Shown in pieces: positions 28,576-37,706 of a stretch of DNA of 64,000 bases (position 1 is the stretch's first letter; every line of letters starts with the position of its first letter). The position numbers were made by a program, and so were the translations under genes. Source of the DNA: Rhodobacter capsulatus (GTDB lineage: Bacteria > Pseudomonadota > Alphaproteobacteria > Rhodobacterales > Rhodobacteraceae); contig NZ_QKZO01000005.1 in the NCBI RefSeq assembly GCF_003254295.1, positions 62,001 through 126,000 on the forward strand. Reading direction: 5' to 3'. The notes beneath the pieces were generated by a model, which saw only the letters and a list, made by a program, of their open reading frames with translations, had not been told where the DNA came from and did not search any database.

Positions 28576-29389
28576 TCCCACTCGCCCGACACAGCCAAGA
28601 ATCATTGCCATCGCAAACCAAAAAGGCGGCGTTGGCAAGACGACGACTGCGATCAACCTGGCGGCGGCGATGGCCGAGCGCGGCTGTCGCGTGCTGTTGG
28701 TTGACCTCGATCCGCAGGGGAACGCCTCGACGGGTCTTGGTGTCGAAGCGGCGGATCGCAAGTACAGCACCTATGACCTGCTGTTCGGAGAGGCCCCGCT
28801 GTCTGACGTCGTTCAGAAAACCGCCTTCGACGGGCTTTTGATCTCTCCGGCGACGACCGACCTGTCTTCTGCGGATATGGAACTCGTATCGTCCGAAAAG
28901 CGCACCTTCCTTCTGCATGATGCGCTGCGCCAAACCGATATCGACCTCTTTCAGCTTGATTATGTCCTGATCGATTGCCCGCCCTCGCTCAATCTGCTGA
29001 CCGTCAATGCGATGGTTGCGGCGCAGTCGGTCCTGGTCCCGCTGCAGGCGGAGTTCTTTGCGCTCGAGGGGTTGTCGCAGTTGATGCTGACGATCCGCGA
29101 AGTTCGGCAGACCGCGAATCGCGATCTGCGCATCGAAGGCGTGGTGCTGACGATGTATGATGTGCGCAACAACCTGTCGCAGCAGGTGGAAGCCGATGCG
29201 CGGGCGACCTTGGGCGAGCTGGTGTTCCGGACGATGATTCCGCGCAACGTGCGAATTTCCGAAGCGCCATCCTATGCCTTGCCTGTCTTGAGCTATGACG
29301 CCGGGTCGAAAGGCGCGGAAGCCTATCGGTCCCTTGCGGCGGAATTGCTTGACCTCCATACGATACAAGAACGAAAGGCCAGGGCATGA
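28568..29389 (+). CDS. parA: Chromosome partitioning ATPase ParA
   Basis: A 273-residue deviant Walker ATPase that binds nucleoid DNA and moves ParB-parS complexes. The GTG at 28568 has AAGGGG upstream. Motifs: KGGVGKTT at residues 19-26, [13 protein letters not shown], the Walker B region [18 protein letters not shown], and the [19 protein letters not shown] segment. It overlaps rsmG upstream and parB downstream. Confidence 0.96.
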   Translation: MPDPTRPTQPRIIAIANQKGGVGKTTTAINLAAAMAERGCRVLLVDLDPQGNASTGLGVEAADRKYSTYDLLFGEAPLSDVVQKTAFDGLLISPATTDLSSADMELVSSEKRTFLLHDALRQTDIDLFQLDYVLIDCPPSLNLLTVNAMVAAQSVLVPLQAEFFALEGLSQLMLTIREVRQTANRDLRIEGVVLTMYDVRNNLSQQVEADARATLGELVFRTMIPRNVRISEAPSYALPVLSYDAGSKGAEAYRSLAAELLDLHTIQERKARA

Positions 29390-30288
29390 GCGAGAGAAAA
29401 CCGGAGCGTCGGGGCCTGGGCCGTGGCTTGTCGGCGCTGATGGCGGATGTTCAGATCCCGGTCGCCGAAGCCGAAGTCGCCCCGCGGCGCAAGGACATGC
29501 TTGTGCCGATCGAAAAGATCGTCCCGAATCCGGATCAACCCCGGCGCAGTTTCGCGCCCGAGGCGCTGGAAGAACTGCGCGCCTCGATTGCTGAAAAGGG
29601 CATCATTCAGCCGCTGATCGTGCGCAAGCATCCCAGGGGCGAGGACAGTTTCGAAATCGTCGCCGGCGAACGGCGGTGGCGTGCAGCGCAGCTGGCAAAG
29701 CTGCATGAACTGCCGGTCATCGTGCGCGATTTCACCGATACCGAGGTTCTGGAAGTCGCGATCATCGAGAATATCCAGCGCGCAGATTTGAATCCGCTGG
29801 AAGAGGCGATGGGCTATCGCCAGCTGATGGATCGTTTCGGCCATACCCAGGAAAAGCTTGCCGAGGCGCTGTCCAAAAGTCGCAGCCATATTGCCAACTT
29901 GTTGCGGCTGCTCAATCTTCCCGACGAAGTGCAGGATTTCCTGCGCGACGGCAAGCTCACCGCCGGTCATGCGCGCGCTCTGGTGACGGCAACCGATCCG
30001 GTTCGCTTGGCGAAGGAAACGATCGCCAGGGGTCTGTCGGTACGAGATGTCGAACGGCTGGCGAAAGACGAGACATCGGCAGCGTCAGGCACGCCCTCGA
30101 AGCCCTCGTCCAGAGCGCCGCGAGAGAAAGACGCCGACACCCGCGCGCTGGAGGCGGATCTTTCGGCGACGATCGGGATGAGCGTCAGCATCGATCATGA
30201 CGGGATCGAGGGGGGACGCTTGTCGATCCGCTATCGGACGCTTGATGATCTCGATCAGCTCTGTCAGGCGCTCAGCCAGATCGGCTGA
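29386..30288 (+). CDS. parB: Chromosome partitioning protein ParB
   Basis: A 300-residue parS-binding CTP-dependent clamp. The N-terminus [13 protein letters not shown] is the usual ParA-stimulating Arg-finger region. [12 protein letters not shown] (the CTP-binding GERR motif, about residues 89-100) and [14 protein letters not shown] are present. A helix-turn-helix follows ([26 protein letters not shown]), and a C-terminal dimerisation domain. It matches the two parS sites just upstream. Confidence 0.96.
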   Translation: MSERKPERRGLGRGLSALMADVQIPVAEAEVAPRRKDMLVPIEKIVPNPDQPRRSFAPEALEELRASIAEKGIIQPLIVRKHPRGEDSFEIVAGERRWRAAQLAKLHELPVIVRDFTDTEVLEVAIIENIQRADLNPLEEAMGYRQLMDRFGHTQEKLAEALSKSRSHIANLLRLLNLPDEVQDFLRDGKLTAGHARALVTATDPVRLAKETIARGLSVRDVERLAKDETSAASGTPSKPSSRAPREKDADTRALEADLSATIGMSVSIDHDGIEGGRLSIRYRTLDDLDQLCQALSQIG

Positions 30289-30307
30289 AGGCACGCGCGC
30301 GAAGCAT

Positions 30308-30333
30308 TGACCTGGCCGAAGCAGGCCGGGTCA
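30308..30333. terminator. Bidirectional hairpin between parB and the flagellar operon
   Basis: A 10-bp stem TGACCTGGCC/GGCCGGGTCA with a GAAGCA loop lies between the converging genes. Its right arm includes the stop codon of the minus-strand gene. A CTTTTCCC run follows on the plus strand seven bases later. Confidence 0.55.
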
Positions 30334-30702
30334 TAGCCGCTTTTCCCTTGCAACCTGTTGCTCTGTCAGCATTTTTTTCGCAATTTCGCCAAGGTTGCGA
30401 TGTCGGCCGGTGGCCGCGGCCGTGCGCTGCCTTTGCGCCTCGATCAGCGGTTGCAGCTGCGCAAGGCTCTCGGCGATCTGCCGTAACCGCATCTGCGCCC
30501 ATTTCTCATAGTTTTCAGCCGCTTTCGCCAACATCAGATTGTCGCATCCCTCGCGCCAGGCAGTCTGCATGTCTTGCGCGATCTGCGTCCGCTCCGTTTC
30601 CAGATCAAGTCTTTGCCGGTTCAACCGCGCCAGATCCGCCATGGCGCGATCCCGGATCATCGAGGCGATGTCGTTCAGCGATTCCAGATCCTTCCGCTTC
30701 AT
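30331..30702 (-). CDS. Small coiled-coil protein at the end of the flagellar export operon
   Basis: A 123-residue protein, highly charged and predicted to be almost entirely helical (DRAMADLARLNRQRLDLETERTQIAQDM; ESLAQLQPLIEAQRQRTAAATGR). No signal peptide or membrane segment. Its start overlaps the flhB stop by ATGA, so it is co-expressed with flhA-fliR-flhB. Length and coiled-coil character resemble FliJ-like export chaperones, but I cannot assign it to that family by sequence. Confidence 0.75.
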   Translation of the reverse strand: MKRKDLESLNDIASMIRDRAMADLARLNRQRLDLETERTQIAQDMQTAWREGCDNLMLAKAAENYEKWAQMRLRQIAESLAQLQPLIEAQRQRTAAATGRHRNLGEIAKKMLTEQQVAREKRL

Positions 30703-31787
30703 TTCCGGGCCCCACGTTCACGCGACCGACGGCGCATCTTCTCGGCGAAACGAATCGCCGCGGCGACCGGGCGATAATGGTCCGGATGAATTTCCTGCCC
30801 GATGTCGACCGAGGCATGAAGGGCCCGGGCCGTCGGCGGATCGGAATGGATCGGTACCCCGGCTTCGGCGGCAACTTCCCTTATCCGCGCCGCGACTTCA
30901 TCGACACCCTTGGCAACGCAAACGGGGGCACGTTTCGCACCGCGTTCCCATTTCAACGCCACGGCATAGTGCGTCGGGTTCACGATCACCACATCGGCCT
31001 TGGCGACATCTGCGATCATCTGCTTGGTCGCGATCTCGATCGCTTTCTGCCGCCGTTGCGCCTTGATATGGGGGTCGCCTTCCGACTGCTTCATCTCGTC
31101 GGTGAGTTCCTTGCGCGTCATCTTGTTGCGCCGCAGGAAGTCGAACCTCTGCCACAGATAGTCGATCGCCGCGATCACACCTGCAAGAAGCAGCATCAGC
31201 AACAGAAATTCGACGATCATCTGGGGAAAGCTGACCGCAACCACCGTCGCTTCGAATTTCTGGCTGAGCAGAATTGTGGGCAGTTCCCGCAGCATGAAAT
31301 TTCCGAGGATGATCGAGATCACCACCAGCTTGACGAAGCTTTTCGCGAATTCAAAAAGGCCGGTGCTCCCGAATTTCTGCTTGAAATTCGCGATCGGATC
31401 GATGCGGTTGAGCTTCGGCATCAGCTTATCCGGGGCAAAGACGATGGCGCGCTGCGCCGCAAGTGCCGCCAGAACCAGCACGCCGGGCAACAGCAACCAG
31501 GGCGCAACCGTCAGTGCCATGCGCCCCAGAATGCTGCTCGCGACCACTGTTCCGCCGCCCAGAAGCTGCACCGAAATCGAATCGGCCTGATCGATCAGCA
31601 CGCTGGCCCAGGACCCGAAGCTTTCAAGCGAGCTCTTGCCGAAAGCAAGGGCGGTGACCACGAAGGCGGCATAGACCGCGGCGACGGTCACTTCCGAGGA
31701 TTTGACCAGATCGCCCTTTTGGCGCGCCTGCTCGATTTTCTGCGGAGTAGGGTCGAATTCCTTCGAGCTGTCGTCTTCCTCGCTCAT
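30699..31787 (-). CDS. flhB: Flagellar export switch protein FlhB
   Basis: A 362-residue component of the flagellar type III export apparatus that switches substrate class. Four transmembrane segments lie in the first 220 residues, then a cytoplasmic domain with the self-cleavage motif NPTH (VIVNPTHYAVALKWERG, Asn near residue 271). The N-terminus EFDPTPQKIEQARQKGDLVKSSEV is typical. The stop overlaps the downstream coiled-coil gene and the start overlaps fliR. Confidence 0.95.
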   Translation of the reverse strand: MSEEDDSSKEFDPTPQKIEQARQKGDLVKSSEVTVAAVYAAFVVTALAFGKSSLESFGSWASVLIDQADSISVQLLGGGTVVASSILGRMALTVAPWLLLPGVLVLAALAAQRAIVFAPDKLMPKLNRIDPIANFKQKFGSTGLFEFAKSFVKLVVISIILGNFMLRELPTILLSQKFEATVVAVSFPQMIVEFLLLMLLLAGVIAAIDYLWQRFDFLRRNKMTRKELTDEMKQSEGDPHIKAQRRQKAIEIATKQMIADVAKADVVIVNPTHYAVALKWERGAKRAPVCVAKGVDEVAARIREVAAEAGVPIHSDPPTARALHASVDIGQEIHPDHYRPVAAAIRFAEKMRRRSRERGARK

Positions 31788-32560
31788 CGCAGCACCTCGA
31801 ACGGGTTGGACAGAAAGGCGTCGAAGGCATCATTCCAGACCATGAGACCGGTCGGCAGCGCGATCATCAGCAGCGCGAGGCCACCAAGCGTCTGCGCCGG
31901 GGCGCCGATCATCGACACCATCAACTGCGGCATCGCGCGGTTGATCGCGCCAAGCGCGACGTTGTAGATCAGACCGGCAATCACGAAGGGCGCGGCAATC
32001 GAGAAGCCAAGCGCAAAGGCCCGGGAAATGCCGCCAAGGCCCCATTGCCGGAACAGATCGGCATCGGGAAAGGCGCCGGGCGGCAATGCCTGATAGGAGC
32101 CGAGGAAGATCTCGGTCACCTTCACATGCAGACCCAGATGCACCGAAATCGCCAGACCGGCGAGAACAAGCAATTCGCCGACCGCGGGCTGCGGCTCGCC
32201 CGTCGTGCCGCCAAACAGCTGCGACAGCGAGGTGGATTGCGCCGCAATCGTGCCCGCGATCTGCAGGCACAGAACGAAAAGCCGCAGCATCAGACCGATG
32301 AACAGCCCGATCACGATTTCCGCGAACATCCAGACCGCCACCGGCAGGCTGGTGTCGGGCGCCTTCACGAAGGGCAGGGCGCCCGGCATCACGATCAGGG
32401 TGAAGGCGAAGGTCAGCCCCAGCTTGACCCGTGTCGGCACCATCATTTCGCCGAAAGCGGGCATCACCGCCATCGTGCCGCCGACGCGGAGGAAGACGAT
32501 GAAACCGACCCAGAGCAGATCCCGGGTCGATTGCATCAGGGTTGCGAGATCCTCGATCAT
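31784..32560 (-). CDS. fliR: Flagellar export membrane protein FliR
   Basis: A 258-residue integral membrane protein that assembles with FliP and FliQ into the export gate. The ATG at 32560 (MIEDLATLMQSTRDLLWVGFIVFLRVGG) overlaps the flhA stop by ATGA. Family segments include ALPFVKAPD, EIVIGLFIGLMLRLFVLCLQIAGTIAAQS and FVIAGLIYNVALGAINRAMPQLMV. Confidence 0.94.
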   Translation of the reverse strand: MIEDLATLMQSTRDLLWVGFIVFLRVGGTMAVMPAFGEMMVPTRVKLGLTFAFTLIVMPGALPFVKAPDTSLPVAVWMFAEIVIGLFIGLMLRLFVLCLQIAGTIAAQSTSLSQLFGGTTGEPQPAVGELLVLAGLAISVHLGLHVKVTEIFLGSYQALPPGAFPDADLFRQWGLGGISRAFALGFSIAAPFVIAGLIYNVALGAINRAMPQLMVSMIGAPAQTLGGLALLMIALPTGLMVWNDAFDAFLSNPFEVLR

Positions 32561-34644
32561 GCCTGCACCACGCCGACCATCGAGGGCCGCGCATCCAGGC
32601 CGATTTCCTCGAAACTGAGCACGGGGGCAAGGATCCCCTTGGCGCCGAGCACCGTCTTGAGGAAGCGCCGCCGCCGGGTCGAGGTGACGATGGCCGGGAA
32701 AATCCCCGCTTCGCCGGCTTTTGCGATCCGTTCGGCGACATTGTTTGCCAGACGGTTGAACTTGTCGGGCGGCAGCGCGACATCGGTCTGACCGCGATCC
32801 CCCGCGACCTGGAAGGTCGAGAACGTGTCTTCCCATTCCGGCGCCAGTTGCAGCAACGGCAACGTGCCATCCTCGCGACGATATTCCGCGACCAGTTGGA
32901 AGCCGAGCCGTTGGCGGACATGTTCGCAGATCGCCTCGGGCGACTGCATCCCGCGCACTTCCGCGATCGATTCGACGATCACCAGCAGGTTACGGATCGA
33001 CACCCGTTCCTCCAGCAGCAGACGCAGCACGGCCAAGAGCAGATCGACCGGAACCTTGTCGGGGATCAACTCGTCCAGCAGACGGCGGTTCGATTCAGCG
33101 CGGGCGGGATCGGAAAGGTTGCACACTTCCTCCAGCAAGCGGCGCAGCGCCCGCAGCGTCATCAGGCGACCGAAGTTGCGGCGGATCACTTCCAGCAGAT
33201 GCGTCGCCAGAACTTCGGTCGGGCCGACCACGGTGGACCCGGCCAGCGCGGCATCTTCCTGTTTTCCGGGCGGAAGCCAGCGCGCCGGGGCACCATAGAC
33301 AGGCTCGCGCACGTCCTCGCCATCGGGCAGGAAATCGCGGTTGTCGGTGATCAGCGCCAGAACCCGGTCGGCGAAGAGCCGGTCTTTCGCCTGCTCGACA
33401 CCCTGAATGCGGATGCGATAGCAGCCGGGATCGAGCGTCGCATCGTCGGTCAGGCGGATTTCCGGCAGGATCAGGCCGTAACTGGCCGCCACATGGTTGC
33501 GCATGTTGGTGATCCGCGCATCCAGCCCGGTCGCCGGGTCAAGCGCCATCGCCACCAGATCCGGCGAGAATTCGACATGGATGTCATCGACATCGAGCAC
33601 ATCGCCGATCGACTTGCGCTTCTTCGGTTCGGTGCTTTCAGGGATCTTCATCGCCTCCAGCTCGGCCTTTTTCTGCGCCTTCCGGGTCACCAGGAAGGCG
33701 GTGCCGCCCAGAACGATGGCGCCGATCATGAAGGGCACGAAGGGCAGGCCGGGGACGATGGCGAAGCCCGCCATCAGCGCCGCCACCGTGGCCAGCGCCG
33801 AGGGGTAGCGCGACAGCTGCTCGAACACGGCGGAATCGGCCGAGCCCTTGGTGCCGCCGCGCGACAGCAGGATGGCCGAGCCGATCGAGATGATCACGGC
33901 CGGGATCTGGCTGGTCAGGCCGTCGCCGACGGTGAGGATCGCATAGGTTTCCAGCGCGCGGCCCAGCGGCATATCATGCACGATCGTGCCGATGGCCAGA
34001 CCCACCACAAGGTTCAGAAGCGTGATCAAGAGACCGGCGACGGCATCGCCCTTGACGAATTTCGACGCACCGTCCAGCGAGCCGAAGAAGGTCGTTTCCG
34101 CCTGTTCCTTTTCGCGCCGCGCCCGCGCCTCGGCATGGTCGATGGCACCGGCGTTCATGTCGCTGTCGATGGCCAGCTGCTTGCCGGGCATCGCATCCAG
34201 CGCGAAGCGGGCGCCCACCTCGGCCATCCGGCCCGCGCCCTTGGTGATGACGATGAAGTTGACGATCAGGATCACGCCAAAGACGACAAGCCCGATCATC
34301 ACAGAGCCGCCCATGATGAAATTGGCAAAACCTTCGATCACATGACCGGCGGCGCCGGGGCCGGTGTGACCATTGCCGATGATCAGCTTGGTCGAGGAGA
34401 CGTTCAGCGACAGCCGCAGCATCAGCGACGCCAGCAGGATCGTCGGAAAGGCCGAGAAATCCAGCGGACGTTCGATGAACAGCGTGACGGTGAAGATCAG
34501 GATGGCCAGCGCGAAGGACACCGCCAGCCCGAGGTCGAGAACCCAGGCCGGAACCGGCAGGATCATCATAACGATCACGGTCATCAGCGCGATGGCCAGC
34601 AGAATGGTCGGCTGGAAGATCGCCGCAAGGGTCAGCTTCGGCAT
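32557..34644 (-). CDS. flhA: Flagellar export gate protein FlhA
   Basis: A 695-residue export-gate protein. The N-terminal half has about eight transmembrane segments and the conserved FHIPEP-type signature (RLSLNVSSTKLIIGNGH; NFIVITKGAGRMAEVGARFALDAMPGKQLAIDSDMNAG). The C-terminal cytoplasmic ring domain includes RNFGRLMTLRALRRLLEE and RVSIRNLLVIVESIAEV. It is followed directly by fliR-flhB and preceded by the lytic transglycosylase, whose stop abuts its start. Confidence 0.96.
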   Translation of the reverse strand: MPKLTLAAIFQPTILLAIALMTVIVMMILPVPAWVLDLGLAVSFALAILIFTVTLFIERPLDFSAFPTILLASLMLRLSLNVSSTKLIIGNGHTGPGAAGHVIEGFANFIMGGSVMIGLVVFGVILIVNFIVITKGAGRMAEVGARFALDAMPGKQLAIDSDMNAGAIDHAEARARREKEQAETTFFGSLDGASKFVKGDAVAGLLITLLNLVVGLAIGTIVHDMPLGRALETYAILTVGDGLTSQIPAVIISIGSAILLSRGGTKGSADSAVFEQLSRYPSALATVAALMAGFAIVPGLPFVPFMIGAIVLGGTAFLVTRKAQKKAELEAMKIPESTEPKKRKSIGDVLDVDDIHVEFSPDLVAMALDPATGLDARITNMRNHVAASYGLILPEIRLTDDATLDPGCYRIRIQGVEQAKDRLFADRVLALITDNRDFLPDGEDVREPVYGAPARWLPPGKQEDAALAGSTVVGPTEVLATHLLEVIRRNFGRLMTLRALRRLLEEVCNLSDPARAESNRRLLDELIPDKVPVDLLLAVLRLLLEERVSIRNLLVIVESIAEVRGMQSPEAICEHVRQRLGFQLVAEYRREDGTLPLLQLAPEWEDTFSTFQVAGDRGQTDVALPPDKFNRLANNVAERIAKAGEAGIFPAIVTSTRRRRFLKTVLGAKGILAPVLSFEEIGLDARPSMVGVVQA

Positions 34645-35432
34645 CAGTTCACCTGGGTCTTGTCGAGAGAAATGGCGAAGAGGCTGGCGCCGGGCGCGCC
34701 CCCCAGCGGCGGCGACACGGTTCCGGTGCGCCGCAGCAGCGGATAGGAATTGACCCGCGGCGGTTTCGGCGGCGTCAACGGCGCGTTCATCGCGGCGACG
34801 ATATCGGGGATATCGGGGATCTCGCCATAAGGCATCTGGTCAGGCGCGGCATTCATCGCCAGAACCTCCGCTTCGCCATCGGCACCCATGAAACGCTCGC
34901 GCAGCTCGGCGAAGCGGGCAGAATAGCGATCGGCACGTTCCTTGGTGCGGGAATGATAAGCCCCGGCCGCGGCGTTCCACGAGCCGGTCTCGGCGTAAAG
35001 ATCCGAAAGGAAGCGGGCAGCGTAAAGCGCATTCGCCTTCGGATCGAACATCTCGTCGATCGAGGAGAAATGTTCATTGTGCCATTTGTAATTGATCTGG
35101 AAGCAGCCGATGTCGAAGCTGCGGGCGCCGCGCTTGAATTCCTGAAACACATAGGCGCGCGCTTCATCGAGCGTGTCGAACCAATGCCCCGCGCCTTCCA
35201 TGTTCACGGTCCAGGGCCAGGGACGCAGCTTGCCGTCGATCTTCTTGCCGGTTTCGGTCAGCGAAATCGCTTTCAGAACCGAAACGGGAACACCGCTTTG
35301 TTGCGACGCGTATTCCGCAACCCGCTCACAGGTCGCCGAGATGCCCTGTGCCGTCTCCGAAGCCTGCGCGGACCGCAGCGGAACAGCCATGCCAAGCATG
35401 AAAAACAGGACGATTCGCCAAAGACTTGGCAT
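34644..35432 (-). CDS. Exported lytic transglycosylase, SltF-like, linked to flagella
   Basis: A 262-residue SLT-domain enzyme with an N-terminal signal peptide (VLFFMLGMAVPLRSAQA). The catalytic Glu lies in ISLTETGKKIDG (about residue 60), and the substrate motif FDIGCFQINYKWH is clear. The C-terminal 80 residues are Pro-rich and unlike the enzyme core. SltF of Rhodobacter sphaeroides opens peptidoglycan for rod assembly; the same position beside flhA suggests the same job here. Confidence 0.82.
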   Translation of the reverse strand: MPSLWRIVLFFMLGMAVPLRSAQASETAQGISATCERVAEYASQQSGVPVSVLKAISLTETGKKIDGKLRPWPWTVNMEGAGHWFDTLDEARAYVFQEFKRGARSFDIGCFQINYKWHNEHFSSIDEMFDPKANALYAARFLSDLYAETGSWNAAAGAYHSRTKERADRYSARFAELRERFMGADGEAEVLAMNAAPDQMPYGEIPDIPDIVAAMNAPLTPPKPPRVNSYPLLRRTGTVSPPLGGAPGASLFAISLDKTQVN

Positions 35433-35500
35433 GGGGTTCCCCCTTGTTCAGCAATTCTTGCCAAAGCTGAACCTAGGGAGAGAAGGTTTATATCCGGTAA

Positions 35501-36310
35501 TCAGCGCCCGGATTCTTCGGCCTGCGGCCGCAACTGCGCGAGGTATTGCGCGTGCAATCCCGGGGCGCCGACCAGGAGCCCCTCGATCTGCGCGCTGGGG
35601 GTGTTGAAGCGGATCGGCGCCCCGGCACGGTCGGTCACCAGCGCGCCCGCGCGGGTGGCGATCAGGCTGGCGGCGGCGACGTCCCATTCCCAGGTCGGCC
35701 GCACCGTCAGGCTGGCGTCAAAGCGGCTTTCAGCGACCAGACACAGCCGCCAGGCCAGCGAGGGGCGGAAAAACCGTCGATAGCCGGGCTTTTCCCTGCG
35801 CCAGTTCGTGGCGATATCGCAGACCTTCGAGGCCAGCAGGCTGGAGCCCTCGATCGCCCCCGGGTCGGTGTTGCGGATCGGTTGTCCGTTGAGCAGCGCC
35901 GGGCCGCCGCGCACCGCGGCATAGGTTTCCTCGAACACCGGCAGATGCACGACGCCCGCCAGAACCTCGCCGTCTTCGACGACGGCGATCGCATGGGAAA
36001 AGCCCGGTTCGTTCGACAGAAAGGCGCGGGTGCCGTCGATCGGATCGACGACGAACAGGCGACGGCAGGACAGACGGGCCGCGTCGTCCTGGCTTTCCTC
36101 GGAGAGCCAGCCGTAATCGGGTCGCGCCTTGCGCAAAAGATGCGCGAGCAGGTCGTTCACCGCCAGATCGGCTTCGGAAACCGGACCGGCGTCGCCTTCC
36201 TTGTCCCATTGCTTCGGCGCATGTTTCCAATATTGCAGCGCCAATTCGCCCGCGGCCTCGGCGGCGCGGATCAGCAGATCAAGATCGGTGGCGGCATCAG
36301 GACCCGGCAA
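35501..36310 (-). CDS. cysQ: 3'(2'),5'-bisphosphate nucleotidase / inositol monophosphatase family
   Basis: A 269-residue magnesium-dependent phosphatase. The metal-binding motif DPIDGTRAF (about residues 89-97), upstream WLSEES and the C-terminal WEWDVAAASLIATRAGA are present. The CysQ subgroup, which recycles 3'-phosphoadenosine 5'-phosphate from sulfate assimilation, is the usual assignment for this form; inositol monophosphatase activity cannot be excluded. The start overlaps the stop of pmbA by 14 bases. Confidence 0.85.
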   Translation of the reverse strand: MPGPDAATDLDLLIRAAEAAGELALQYWKHAPKQWDKEGDAGPVSEADLAVNDLLAHLLRKARPDYGWLSEESQDDAARLSCRRLFVVDPIDGTRAFLSNEPGFSHAIAVVEDGEVLAGVVHLPVFEETYAAVRGGPALLNGQPIRNTDPGAIEGSSLLASKVCDIATNWRREKPGYRRFFRPSLAWRLCLVAESRFDASLTVRPTWEWDVAAASLIATRAGALVTDRAGAPIRFNTPSAQIEGLLVGAPGLHAQYLAQLRPQAEESGR

Positions 36311-37643
36311 TCGTCAGCCCCTCAAGCAGAAGCGACGGCACGACATGGCTCAGATGGCCGCGCGCATCATTGGCGGGGATGATCCGGCGCAGCATCTCGC
36401 GCAGGTTTCCGGCCACGGTGCATTCGTTCACCACATGCGAAATCTGGCCCTTTTCAACCCAATAGCCCGCAGCCCCGCGCGAATAATCGCCCGTGGTCGG
36501 GTTGATCGTCGCGCCGATGAACGAGGTCACCAGAAGCCCGGTGCCCATGTCGCGGATCAGCTCCTCGCGCGATTTCGCCCCCTGCGTCAGCGCCACATTG
36601 CCCGCGGCGGGCGAGGGCGGCGTCGATGTTCCACGGGACGCATTGCCGGTGCTGTTCTGTCCGAGTTTCCGCGCCGTGGCCAGATCCAGCACCCAGCCGG
36701 TCAGCACGCCGTCGTCCACGATGGCGCGGCGGGCAGGGGGCAGACCCTCGGCGTCAAACGGACGCGAGCCGGAAATGCGACGGCGGAACGGGTCTTCGAT
36801 CAGGCTGAGGCCCTTGGGCAGCACCTCGGTGTTCAACCCGTCGCGCAGCCAGGAGGCCCCGCGCGCAATCGCGGTGCCGTTGATTGCCGAAAGCAGATGG
36901 CCGATCAGGCTGGCGGCGACGCGCTCATCCAGCAGCACCGGAAAGGCTCCGGTTTTCGGCTGCACCGCGCCAAGCCGGGCTACGGCGCGTTCGCCCGCCT
37001 GCTGGCCGATGGATCTGGCCGAGGGCAGATCGGCGCCGAAAATCCGCGCCTCGGAGGCCCAGTCGCGTTCCATCGCCGCGCCTTCGCCCGCAATCGCCAC
37101 CGCCGAGATCGAGCGCGAGGTCCGGGCGTAACCGCCGGAAAATCCGTTCGTGCCCGCCATGTGCAAGAGCCGCTTCGACCACGAGGCCGAGGCCGATTGC
37201 ACCTGCGAGATACCTTGCACCGCCATTGCTGCCGCTTCCGCCTCGCGGGCGTCGGTTTCCAGCGCCGCGGCCGAGGGTTCTGCGCCCGGATCGGCCAGTT
37301 CCAGCGCCTCGGCATCCCAGCCTCGCGCCAGCTGCGCCGGATCGGCCAGACCGGCATGCGGGTCTTCGGGGGCCTCGCGGGCCATCGCCACGGCGCGTTC
37401 GGCCATGTCGGCAATGGTGCGGGCGGAAATGTCCGAGGCCGAGACACAGGCCTGACACCCGCCGATCAGCACGCGCAGGCCGATTTCCAGCCCCTCGGAG
37501 CGTTCCGCCTGTTCCAGGGTTCCGCCGCGCACATCGATCGACACGGCGCGGCCATCGACGGCGATCGCATCGGCCGCCTCGGCCCCGGCCTTGCGGGCGG
37601 CGGACAACAGCGCATCGGTCAGATCTGAAAGAACGGGGGGCAT
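36297..37643 (-). CDS. pmbA: TldD/PmbA-family protein PmbA
   Basis: A 448-residue member of the TldD/PmbA family, whose heterodimer is a metalloprotease that cleaves unfolded peptides. PmbA-type features are GTLEQAERSEGLEIGLRVLIGG, the central KTGAFPVLLDERVAASLIGHLLSAINGTAIARGASWL, and the C-terminal GTSTPPSPAAGNVAL with GDYSRGAAGYWVEKGQISHVVNECTVAGNL. The TldD-type HExxH is absent, as expected for PmbA. tldD itself is not in this window. Confidence 0.92.
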   Translation of the reverse strand: MPPVLSDLTDALLSAARKAGAEAADAIAVDGRAVSIDVRGGTLEQAERSEGLEIGLRVLIGGCQACVSASDISARTIADMAERAVAMAREAPEDPHAGLADPAQLARGWDAEALELADPGAEPSAAALETDAREAEAAAMAVQGISQVQSASASWSKRLLHMAGTNGFSGGYARTSRSISAVAIAGEGAAMERDWASEARIFGADLPSARSIGQQAGERAVARLGAVQPKTGAFPVLLDERVAASLIGHLLSAINGTAIARGASWLRDGLNTEVLPKGLSLIEDPFRRRISGSRPFDAEGLPPARRAIVDDGVLTGWVLDLATARKLGQNSTGNASRGTSTPPSPAAGNVALTQGAKSREELIRDMGTGLLVTSFIGATINPTTGDYSRGAAGYWVEKGQISHVVNECTVAGNLREMLRRIIPANDARGHLSHVVPSLLLEGLTIAGS

Positions 37644-37656
37644 CGGCTCTCCTTGT

Positions 37657-37682
37657 GGAAAACCGCCCGGAAGGCCGGGCGG
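37657..37682 (-). terminator. Rho-independent terminator after the DUF2125 gene
   Basis: Stem CCGCCCGG/CCGGGCGG with a four-base loop, followed on the minus strand by TTTTCC and on the plus strand by TTTC. It lies 24 bases past the stop at 37707. Confidence 0.8.
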
Positions 37683-37706
37683 TTTCGCTGGTTCGGCAGG
37701 ACTGTC

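Noticed and set aside
35433-35500. Sigma-54 promoter before the flagellar transglycosylase (TGGCA / TTGCT)
   Set aside because: The distance between GG and GC is two bases too short for a -24/-12 element.
36627-36642. TGTTCCACGGGACGCA as a third parS site in pmbA
   Set aside because: Only 12 of 16 positions match and the right half is broken; it is unlikely to bind ParB.
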